This document shows positions 31,666 through 39,502 of a stretch of 51,524 nucleotides of DNA, piece by piece. The notes under the pieces were generated by a model. It was not told where the DNA came from, searched no databases, and saw nothing but the letters and a program-made list of their open reading frames with translations. This DNA comes from an uncultured Prevotellaceae bacterium (GTDB lineage: Bacteria > Bacteroidota > Bacteroidia > Bacteroidales > Bacteroidaceae). The position numbers and the translations under genes are program-made. Position 1 is the first letter of the stretch. Each line of letters opens with the position of its first letter. Location of the stretch: positions 1-51,524 of the forward strand of contig ONMN01000008.1 of assembly GCA_900318885.1 (NCBI GenBank), written 5' to 3'.

Positions 31666-33229
31666 AAAAGCGCTGGTAAGCCTTGTCCCATGCGGCCTTG
31701 TCGCCAGCAGGATGATAAGGCACCATTTCAACGCTATTGGCAATGATTTGGCGCATCGCCCAGATGTCGCTGACATCGCCAGAAGCCTTGGCCTGCAACA
31801 TCATGTTACCAATGGCCGTACACTCCTGAGGACCAGCCAGCACCTCAACGCCACAAGCATCAGCAGTGAACTGAGTAAGATACTTATTCAGCGAACCACC
31901 ACCAATAACATGCAGCACCTTGATATCACTCTGTCCGGTGCTCGAACCTTGTCCGGTGCTCGAACCTTGTCCGGTGCTCGACGGTTCCGCCGTCGAGTTA
32001 AATTCCTTCAACCATCCAAACACCTGCCTATATCTCAAAGCCAGCGAATCGAAGATACAGCGACAAATCTCTGCAGGCGTCTCAGGAACGGCCTGTTTCG
32101 TTTCACGACAATACTGCTGGATAGCCTCAATCATCGAGGGAGGATTGGCAAAAGCCTTATCGTCTGGATTGATGATACTTCGGAAAGCCTCCACCTGCAT
32201 GGCTGAACCTTGCAACTCAGGATGCGACAGCTTACTCACCTCTATCCTCTCACCTCTCACCTCTAACCACTCACCTCTAGTAGCCCACTCCTTACGACAA
32301 CGCTCATAGAGCCACATGCCGCAAATATTCTTCAGGAAACGGGTGGTTCCCTCGATGCCTCCTTCATTGGTGAAGTTCAGCTCATAGCTGCGATCGCTAA
32401 TGATGGCATTCTGCGTCTCAATACCCATCAGACTCCACGTACCACTGGAGAGATAAGCAAAATGCTCGTCCTTAGCAGGAACGGCAGCAACAGCAGATCC
32501 CGTATCGTGTCCAGCAACAGCAATGACAGGAACAGCACCTAAGCCCGTCATCTTCTGCACTTCCTCTGTCAATACACCAATCTGGGTGCCAGGCTGTACC
32601 ATGCGTCCAAACTGACTGCGCTTCATACCCACACTCTCGATAAGCTTCTCGGAGAGGTCGCCCGTGCGTGGGTCGAGCATCTGCGAGGTGGAAGCAATGG
32701 TATATTCGCAGACAGCCTCGCCCGTAAGCATCCAACTCAAGGCATCGGGCATAAAGAGCACCTTCTTACAATGCTGCATCGCACTATTATTTGCCTTGCG
32801 CATGGCATACAATTGAAACAGCGAATTGAAGTTCATAAACTGGATACCCGTGATATCATAAACCTCACGTTGCGGAACAACATGGCTCAGGTATTCTTCC
32901 ATCGCCCCAAAGGTGTGAGGGTCGCGATAGGCCATGGGGTTGCGCAGAATGGCATCGTCGTCGCCAATGAACACAAAGTCGACGCCCCACGTATCAATAC
33001 CGATAGAGGAGAGGTCGATGCCTCGTTTGCCCACAATCTGCAGACCCTTAATCATCTCCAGATAGAGGGCATAGATGTCCCAATAGAAGTGGCCACCCGT
33101 CTCTATCAGGTTATTGGGAAAGCGGGTCAGTTCCTCTTGTTCCAGTTTGCCATCCGCCAATGTGCCCAGAATGGTTCGTCCACTAGTAGCACCCAGGTCG
33201 ACAGCAAAATAGTATTTCTTGTTCTCCAT
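31643..33229 (-). CDS. rhaB: Rhamnulokinase carrying repeat insertions
   Basis: The 528-residue FGGY kinase has the rhamnulokinase N-terminus AVDLGATSGRTILG, GIDTWGVDFVFIG, the central AVAGHDTGSAVAAVPA and the C-terminal HVIGGGSLNKYLTQFTADA. It phosphorylates L-rhamnulose. Three places are repeat-derived. RGEWLEVRGERIEV (about residues 318-331) equals six heptads (32236-32277). STGQGSSTGQGSSTGQ comes from three 18-bp units (31933-31986). The last residues LEVSGKR and the stop lie inside a heptad array. The insertions keep the frame and fall between conserved blocks, so the enzyme may still work. It heads the rhamnose operon, divergent from the GH2-GH105 gene. Confidence 0.92.
   Translation of the reverse strand: MENKKYYFAVDLGATSGRTILGTLADGKLEQEELTRFPNNLIETGGHFYWDIYALYLEMIKGLQIVGKRGIDLSSIGIDTWGVDFVFIGDDDAILRNPMAYRDPHTFGAMEEYLSHVVPQREVYDITGIQFMNFNSLFQLYAMRKANNSAMQHCKKVLFMPDALSWMLTGEAVCEYTIASTSQMLDPRTGDLSEKLIESVGMKRSQFGRMVQPGTQIGVLTEEVQKMTGLGAVPVIAVAGHDTGSAVAAVPAKDEHFAYLSSGTWSLMGIETQNAIISDRSYELNFTNEGGIEGTTRFLKNICGMWLYERCRKEWATRGEWLEVRGERIEVSKLSHPELQGSAMQVEAFRSIINPDDKAFANPPSMIEAIQQYCRETKQAVPETPAEICRCIFDSLALRYRQVFGWLKEFNSTAEPSSTGQGSSTGQGSSTGQSDIKVLHVIGGGSLNKYLTQFTADACGVEVLAGPQECTAIGNMMLQAKASGDVSDIWAMRQIIANSVEMVPYHPAGDKAAWDKAYQRFLEVSGKR
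31933..31997. repeat. Three 18-bp direct repeats plus palindrome inside rhaB
   Basis: Units 31933-31950, 31951-31968 and 31969-31986 share GTCCGGTGCTCGA. The last runs into the perfect palindrome CTCGACGG/CCGTCGAG (31977-31997). Being a multiple of three, the repeat adds SSTGQG blocks to the kinase. Confidence 0.9.
32236..32277. repeat. Six heptads inside the rhaB reading frame
   Basis: Six consecutive 7-bp units (TCACCTC with variants TATCCTC and TAACCAC) add exactly 42 bp, 14 codons, to rhaB. The encoded RGEWLEVRGERIEV has no counterpart in the family as I remember it. Confidence 0.85.
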
Positions 33230-33430
33230 ATATATAATAATGTGTAGCTTATTTTTATATAAAAAGACGAAGACACACCGAATGCGTCCTCGCCTATTTT
33301 AAAAATTTAACGGCTCATGGCATAATTGGTTTTCATTGCCAAAAATCCCTCTGAAATGTTCAGATTCTATAAAAATCATACAATTTTACAGATTTCGGAA
33401 CGATTTGAACGATTTTAATGGGCTTTTTAC

Positions 33431-33438
33431 TACCTTTG
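33431..33438 (+). promoter_or_regulatory. -7 box of the GH2-GH105 operon
   Basis: TACCTTTG lies 27 nt before ATG 33465. A TTTG at 33404-33407 is 23 nt upstream, slightly long for a -33 box. The region 33391-33416 carries two imperfect direct repeats of GAACGATTT, which could bind a regulator. I see no clear -7 box for the divergent rhaB gene in 33230-33350. Confidence 0.65.
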
Positions 33439-33464
33439 CACTCAACAAACGAAATTTTGAACTA

Positions 33465-36400
33465 ATGAACATCAAAAGAATACAACTGATAATTGCCGTA
33501 TTGATAGCAGCAAATGGTATTTGGGCAGGTCCGAAAGATACCATTTCGCTGAACTACGGATGGGAATTCAGCTACGATTCGCTGTTTACCCATAGCCACC
33601 AAGTGGATATTCCTCACGATTTCCAGATAGAACAGCCTTGGGTGGCTCCTTCCACTGACGAGCGTGCAGACCATTCGGATGCTGCTGCTAACATCAAGAG
33701 TCGCTTGTCTGCCAGAGGTTTTAAGGAGATGGGTACCGGGTGGTACAGGAAAGAGTTAAGATGGAAGAAGGATGAAGGGAGAGAGAAACGGGTTCTTCTG
33801 GATTTCGAAGGCATCATGCTCGTGGGCGATGTCTTTCTGAATGGCAAGCGCATTGGGGGTACGGACTATGGCTATGTGGGCTTCCAGATTGACATCACAA
33901 ATCAGTTGAGGGAGGGTGATAACGTGCTGATGGTCAAGGCGTCCACCATGAATGAGAAGAACTCCCGTTGGTATACGGGTGGAGGACTGTATCGCAACGT
34001 CAACCTCATCAAGACTTCGGCCGACCTCTATTTCGAGCGCCATCCGTTGTACATCACTACGCGTGACAACCGCTTCGTCAACGTATCCGCAGAACTGACC
34101 AATCGCACCAAGTCTCGCACAACTCGCATAGGATTGAAAATCTACGACCCACAAGGGCAACTGATTTACCAAGGAGAGAATAGTTGCAAACGCATCTCTC
34201 CTGCTCGTACCATGGAGGCCAAACTCTCTGAGGTGGAGATTCCAAATCCACAGCTTTGGGATACAGAGCATCCCAACCTTTACACAGCAGTCGTCACTTT
34301 GATACGTGAGGATGGAAGTGTGGCTGACGAGGTGAGTGAGCAGTTTGGCATTCGCACCATCGAAATCGGTCCTGACTTTGGTTTCAAGTTGAATGGCAAG
34401 AAGGTGTTGTTGAAGGGTTATGCCAACCACCACACCTTGGGGGCTTTGGGAGCTGCAGCCTATCCGCGTGCCATCGAGAAGCGCATCCAACTGATGAAGC
34501 AATTCGGACTGAACCACATCCGCACGTCGCACAATCCCTATAGTCGCGACTTCATCCGGCTTTGTGACAAATATGGCATACTGGTGGTCGACGAACTCTA
34601 CGACAAGTGGACACAACAGCATACTGGAGGTCGCGTACCTTTTATGAACCATTGGATACAGGACGTGACAGAATGGGTAAAGCGCGATCGTAATTCGCCC
34701 TCTGTTGTACTTTGGAGTCTGGGCAACGAACTGCAACAGAATGCCGACCAGCCCTTCAACGACTTTGGCGTGACGTGCTACAAGATGATGAAAACGGCTT
34801 TGCAACGTTACGACTCCACCCGTCTGGTTACCGTAGCCATGCATCCTCGTTATCGCAACTGGGAAACGGACTCGTTGCCTTGCGACCTTGCCATGCAGAC
34901 AGACATACAGGCCTATAATTATAGGTATATGTATTTCCCTGGCGATGGACGACGTTTCCCCTGGATGACGTTCTACCAGAGCGAGGCGAGCATCAGCAAT
35001 ATGGGTCCCAACTTCTTCGAGATGAACCTCGACAAGGTGATAGGACTGGCTTATTGGGGGGCTATCGACTATTTGGGCGAATCGCAGGGATGGCCTGCCA
35101 AGGGATGGGCTCAAGGGGTGTTCGACATCGCATTGGAGCCCAAGCCCAAAGCCTACTTGATGAAGAGTCTGTTCACGGAAGAGCCCCTGGTACATATCGC
35201 CATCCAGGAAGACAGCCATGCTGACATGATGTGGAATGGTGTACAAACGGGCAACCAGCAACTATCGGAGCTCTGGAACCGTAAGGATGGCAGCAAAGTG
35301 AACCTGTTGACCTTCACCAATTGCGACGAGGTGGAATTATTGCTCAATGGCAAACGAATCGGTCGCAAAGTGAATCCAAAAGACGCCCAACATCGCAACC
35401 AGATTTCTTGGGAGAACATTGCCTATCAGAAAGGAAAACTGGAGGCTGTAGGCTATATGAATAATAAGATGGTGGCTCGTCATGCTTTAGAAACCAGTGG
35501 CAAACCCGTGCGTATCATCGCAGAGCCAGACAATCTTCACTGGAAGGCAGATGGCTTAGATTTGCAATATGTACGATTGACTGCTGTCGATAGCAAGGGC
35601 AGACGCGTCAGGACCTGCAACGACGAACTGACGTTCGAGGTGCAGGGCGATGCCAAGATTGTGGCTGTCACCAATGGCGACATCACCAGCGACGAACTCA
35701 ACACCACCAACCATCGTCGATTGTGGCAAGGCAGTGCGATGGTTATCCTGCGTGCAGGTCAGACACCCTCGAAGATTACCCTCAAGACCAAGCCCGGCAC
35801 CTTCAAGGATGTCATCACAAGATTAGAAACAATTTCTGCAGCCCAAGCCCAACAGGAAGTCCTGCAGACTGCCCAAAAGACCAACGACTACTTCATGACA
35901 AAGTATAGCGACCCCACCGTTCCCACCTTTGTCAAGCGAATGCGCGAGAGCAACCTCTGGACGCGTGCCGTCTATTACGAAGGACTGATGGCACTTTATG
36001 GCATCGACCCTGACAAGCGCTACCTCGACTATACCAAACGTTGGGTTGACCATCATCAGTGGATGGCTCGTGGGGGTGTTCAGGCTACGAATGCAGACAA
36101 CCAGTGTTGCGAACAGACCTACATCGAATACCATCAGCTCACGGGTGAGGGTTCACTGGACCTGACCCGTCAGAACCTGGACTATCAGATAGGTACCAAC
36201 CGCATCGACTACTGGACGTGGATTGATGCCATCCAGATGGCCATGCCTATCTATACCAAGATGTATGCCATCACGAAAGACAAGAAGTATCTCGACTACG
36301 CCATGAAGAGTTACAACTGGACGCGCAACACCCTCGGAGGTGGTTGCTTCAATATGAAGGAAGGACTCTGGTGGCGCGACAAGGACTATGTGCCTCCCTA

Positions 36401-36905
36401 TAAGGAGAAGGATGGCAACAACTGCTATTGGAGTCGTGGCAACGGATGGGTCTATGCCGCCTTGGTGCGTTGCATGAACGACCTCTCGCCCAAGAGCAAG
36501 GAATACAAAGCCTTGAAGAAGGACTTCATCCTGATGAGCGAAGGCTTGTTGAAGTGCCAGCATGCCGATGGATTCTGGCACGCCAGTCTGGTTTCGGATG
36601 TCGACTATCCTACCCCAGAGATGACTGGAACAGCCCTCTTCCTCTATGGCATGGCGTGGGGCATCCAACAGGGCATTCTGAAGGACAAGCACTATCGTCC
36701 CGCCTGCGACAAGGCATGGGGCGCCCTGAAATCGTGTCTGCACAGCGATGGTTTCCTTGGTTGGAACCAGGGCACAGGCAAAGACCCCTCTGCAGGTCAA
36801 CCCGTTACTTTCAATAGTATGCCCGACTTTGAAGACTATGGCACAGGTTGCTACTTGTTAGGCTTAACCGAATATTACAAGCTTTGTGCGGGCTTCGCCC
36901 GATGA
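33465..36905 (+). CDS. GH2 beta-galactosidase-like / GH105 unsaturated rhamnogalacturonyl hydrolase fusion, 1146 aa
   Basis: ATG 33465 gives a signal peptide (MNIKRIQLIIAVLIAANGIWA). Residues about 25-290 are the GH2 sugar-binding and immunoglobulin-like domains. The barrel (about 295-590) contains HIRTSHNPYSRDFIRLCDKYG, WSLGNELQQ (acid/base Glu near 421) and FYQSEASI (candidate nucleophile Glu near 506). A DUF4982-like domain follows (NCDEVELLLNGKRIGRK). From about residue 790 a GH88/GH105 alpha-barrel begins: DNQCCEQTYIEY, YWTWIDAIQMAMPI with the candidate catalytic Asp, and WSRGNGWVYAALVRCM. The pair would remove galactose-type units and the unsaturated galacturonyl residue left by rhamnogalacturonan lyases. 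Upstream in-frame sequence to 33336 lies before the -7 box and is not coding. Confidence 0.92.
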   Translation: MNIKRIQLIIAVLIAANGIWAGPKDTISLNYGWEFSYDSLFTHSHQVDIPHDFQIEQPWVAPSTDERADHSDAAANIKSRLSARGFKEMGTGWYRKELRWKKDEGREKRVLLDFEGIMLVGDVFLNGKRIGGTDYGYVGFQIDITNQLREGDNVLMVKASTMNEKNSRWYTGGGLYRNVNLIKTSADLYFERHPLYITTRDNRFVNVSAELTNRTKSRTTRIGLKIYDPQGQLIYQGENSCKRISPARTMEAKLSEVEIPNPQLWDTEHPNLYTAVVTLIREDGSVADEVSEQFGIRTIEIGPDFGFKLNGKKVLLKGYANHHTLGALGAAAYPRAIEKRIQLMKQFGLNHIRTSHNPYSRDFIRLCDKYGILVVDELYDKWTQQHTGGRVPFMNHWIQDVTEWVKRDRNSPSVVLWSLGNELQQNADQPFNDFGVTCYKMMKTALQRYDSTRLVTVAMHPRYRNWETDSLPCDLAMQTDIQAYNYRYMYFPGDGRRFPWMTFYQSEASISNMGPNFFEMNLDKVIGLAYWGAIDYLGESQGWPAKGWAQGVFDIALEPKPKAYLMKSLFTEEPLVHIAIQEDSHADMMWNGVQTGNQQLSELWNRKDGSKVNLLTFTNCDEVELLLNGKRIGRKVNPKDAQHRNQISWENIAYQKGKLEAVGYMNNKMVARHALETSGKPVRIIAEPDNLHWKADGLDLQYVRLTAVDSKGRRVRTCNDELTFEVQGDAKIVAVTNGDITSDELNTTNHRRLWQGSAMVILRAGQTPSKITLKTKPGTFKDVITRLETISAAQAQQEVLQTAQKTNDYFMTKYSDPTVPTFVKRMRESNLWTRAVYYEGLMALYGIDPDKRYLDYTKRWVDHHQWMARGGVQATNADNQCCEQTYIEYHQLTGEGSLDLTRQNLDYQIGTNRIDYWTWIDAIQMAMPIYTKMYAITKDKKYLDYAMKSYNWTRNTLGGGCFNMKEGLWWRDKDYVPPYKEKDGNNCYWSRGNGWVYAALVRCMNDLSPKSKEYKALKKDFILMSEGLLKCQHADGFWHASLVSDVDYPTPEMTGTALFLYGMAWGIQQGILKDKHYRPACDKAWGALKSCLHSDGFLGWNQGTGKDPSAGQPVTFNSMPDFEDYGTGCYLLGLTEYYKLCAGFAR
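36889..36901 (+). other. Tight hairpin at the 3' end of the GH2-GH105 gene
   Basis: CGGGCTTCGCCCG forms a five-base-pair stem ending two bases before the TGA stop. No U-tract follows. It could slow ribosomes or stabilise the upstream mRNA segment before the GH106 gene 44 nt later, or be without function. Confidence 0.4.
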
Positions 36906-36949
36906 GATTATACGAATCATAGTAAAGACCATCAAAACAACAAGAAAAA

Positions 36950-39502
36950 ATGATCAAGAAAAAGAATAGTACGATATATTTATTTTTTATTTTATCTTTT
37001 ATATTTAGCCACGCAGTGGCGCAGCAATGGCCTACCCCACTGCCTGAAGCCAAGCCCGGCACTCGCTGGTGGTGGCTCGGTTCGGCTGTTGACAAAGCCA
37101 ATCTGCAATGGAACCTCAGCGAATATGCCCGTGTGGGCATTGGTGCGGTAGAGATCACCCCGCTGTATGGTGTTCAGGGCAACGACAAAAACAACATCCC
37201 TTTCCTGTCGCCCCAATGGATGCAGGCACTGAAAACGGTAGAAGACATTGCCAAGCCTCTTGGCATCGAGGTGGATATGAATTGTGGCACAGGTTGGCCG
37301 TTCGGTGGACCGCAGATTTCATTGGAACAAGCCGCCTGCAAGGCCATATTTAAAGATACAGTGGTAAACGGTTCTGCCGTTTACACCATCGAAATCGGCC
37401 GCACCAAACAAAAGGTCAAGCGTGCTGCTCCTGGCGGTGAAGGCTGGGTGGTGGACCATTTCGACCGCGAGGCCATCCGTCATTATCTCGACCGTTTCGA
37501 GAGAGCTTTTGCAGAATCGGGTGTACCCTACCCTCACACGTTCTTCAACGACAGTTATGAGGTGTATAAAGCCAACTGGACACCCACGTTGTTCGATGAA
37601 TTCCAAAAGCGTCGTGGCTACGACCTCCGGACAAAACTTCCAGAACTGCTGGGCACAGTAGATGATGGCAATCAGGTGCTCGCTGACTATCGCGAGACAC
37701 TGAGCGACCTTCTGCTCGAGAATTTCACCCAACAATGGGTGGCGTGGGCTCATCAACATGGTGTCAAGGTTCGCAACCAGGCGCATGGTTCACCAGCCAA
37801 CCTGCTCGACCTCTATGCCGCTGTGGATATTCCGGAGATTGAAGGCTTCGGACTCTCTGAGTTCGGCATCAAGGGCCTGCGCACCGATCCTGGCATGACA
37901 CGCAAGAACTTCAGCGACGTTTCGATGCTGAAATATGCATCTTCAGCCGCTCATGTCATGGGGAAACCGTTTACCAGCAGCGAGACCTTCACGTGGCTCA
38001 CGGAACATTTCCGCACCTCGCTGTCACAGATGAAGCCCGACCTCGACCTGATGTTTACATGTGGCGTCAATCATGTCTTCTTCCATGGTTCCTGCTATAC
38101 CCCCAAGGACGACCCCTGGCCCGGTTGGAAGTTCTATGCCTCCATCGACATGAGTCCTACAAACTCCATCTGGCGCGACGCCCCCTTCCTCATGCAATAC
38201 ATAGAAAGGTGTCAGAGTTTCCTGCAGTTGGGACTGCCCGACAACGACTTCCTCGTCTATCTGCCCGTTCGTGACATGTGGCACCAGCGTGGCCCTCGCA
38301 ACGACGATGCCAAAGATGCCAGCACAAACCGTCGCGGCGGCGAAGACCTGCTGATGCAGTTCGACATTCATACGATGGACGAAAAGGCACCCCAGTTTAT
38401 CCGCAGCATTCTGACCATCGACAGTTTAGGTTATGACTGCGACTATATCAGCGACCGACAGCTGGCAAAAGTCCAAATAGATAATGGTATGCTCGTGACG
38501 GAAGGCGGTACGCGCTATCGTGCACTCATCATCCCCAGCAACACCACCATCGACGCGTCGCTGAAGACACAGATTGACCGTCTGCAGCCTTTCGTGATAC
38601 AAGGAGAAGTGCCCGCTCTGATGGCTCGTTTCGCCAAAGCCGAACCCATCCGCACGGAATTAGGACTGCGCGCCATCCGTCGTAAGGCTGCGGTTGGCGG
38701 TTCTCCCGCCAACACTAAAGCCTACCACTATTTCATGGTCAACCTCACCCCTCACGACATAGAGGCAGATGTCAATCTGGCTGTGCCTTTTGAAAGTGCC
38801 ACGTGGTTTAACCCCATGACGGGCGACATCACCCCTGCCTCCGTCAGCAATGGCAAGGTGGCTATCAGTCTGCGCAGTGGCGAAAGCCGCATCCTCCAGA
38901 CTTCTCTGACTGGTCAGAGTGTGGCGTCGCAATCTACACAACCTTCACCATCTGTTGCGACTGAGTCGCAACCCTCCCAAGTGGAATTCCCCCTCCCTGG
39001 CCCCTGGCATCTTTCCTTTATCGAGGAAACCCCTCGAGTGCTCAAGAGTTTCGTTCTTGACTGCCCCCAGACCTGGGAGACGCTGGGTGACTCTGCAGCT
39101 GTCACCATGGGCACAGGCGTCTATACCACCACCTTCAAGATGACCAAACAACAAGCCCGTCAACACTGGATGATAGACCTGGGCGATGTCCGCGAGTCCG
39201 CCCGCGTCTATATCAACGGACAGTTCATCGGTTGTGCATGGGCTGTTCCCTTCATCCTTGATTGTCGCAACACCTTGAAGAAAGGCAAGAACGAGTTGCG
39301 CATCGAGGTCACCAACCTGCCCGCCAACCGCATTGCCGACTTAGACCGCCGGGGCGTGAAATGGCGTAAGTTCAATGAAATCAACGTGGTGGACATCAAC
39401 TACAAACATACCACCTACGATGGTTGGCAACCCGTAAAGAGCGGCCTGAATGGCATTGTGAGGCTGTACAGCGGTGCTGTTAGAAAGTGTAGCCTAAGTT
39501 GA
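36950..39502 (+). CDS. GH106 alpha-L-rhamnosidase
   Basis: The 850-residue protein has a signal peptide (MIKKKNSTIYLFFILSFIFSHAVA) and the GH106 opening PGTRWWWLGSAVDKANLQWNLSEYARVGIGAVEITPLYG. A large barrel region follows, with DMNCGTGWPFGGPQ, FNDSYEVYKANWTP, the conserved EGFGLSEFGIKGL and SSETFTWLTEHF. A C-terminal beta-sandwich (about 700-840) ends YKHTTYDGWQPVKSGLNGIVRL. It releases terminal L-rhamnose from pectic side chains or the rhamnogalacturonan backbone. It is second in the operon after the GH2-GH105 gene and feeds the divergent rhamnose catabolic operon. Its 3' end overlaps the convergent patatin gene by 23 bp. Confidence 0.92.
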   Translation: MIKKKNSTIYLFFILSFIFSHAVAQQWPTPLPEAKPGTRWWWLGSAVDKANLQWNLSEYARVGIGAVEITPLYGVQGNDKNNIPFLSPQWMQALKTVEDIAKPLGIEVDMNCGTGWPFGGPQISLEQAACKAIFKDTVVNGSAVYTIEIGRTKQKVKRAAPGGEGWVVDHFDREAIRHYLDRFERAFAESGVPYPHTFFNDSYEVYKANWTPTLFDEFQKRRGYDLRTKLPELLGTVDDGNQVLADYRETLSDLLLENFTQQWVAWAHQHGVKVRNQAHGSPANLLDLYAAVDIPEIEGFGLSEFGIKGLRTDPGMTRKNFSDVSMLKYASSAAHVMGKPFTSSETFTWLTEHFRTSLSQMKPDLDLMFTCGVNHVFFHGSCYTPKDDPWPGWKFYASIDMSPTNSIWRDAPFLMQYIERCQSFLQLGLPDNDFLVYLPVRDMWHQRGPRNDDAKDASTNRRGGEDLLMQFDIHTMDEKAPQFIRSILTIDSLGYDCDYISDRQLAKVQIDNGMLVTEGGTRYRALIIPSNTTIDASLKTQIDRLQPFVIQGEVPALMARFAKAEPIRTELGLRAIRRKAAVGGSPANTKAYHYFMVNLTPHDIEADVNLAVPFESATWFNPMTGDITPASVSNGKVAISLRSGESRILQTSLTGQSVASQSTQPSPSVATESQPSQVEFPLPGPWHLSFIEETPRVLKSFVLDCPQTWETLGDSAAVTMGTGVYTTTFKMTKQQARQHWMIDLGDVRESARVYINGQFIGCAWAVPFILDCRNTLKKGKNELRIEVTNLPANRIADLDRRGVKWRKFNEINVVDINYKHTTYDGWQPVKSGLNGIVRLYSGAVRKCSLS

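Noticed and set aside
33336-33464. A 43-residue extension of the GH2-GH105 protein
   Set aside because: It lies partly upstream of the -7 box at 33431-33438 and would bury the signal peptide.
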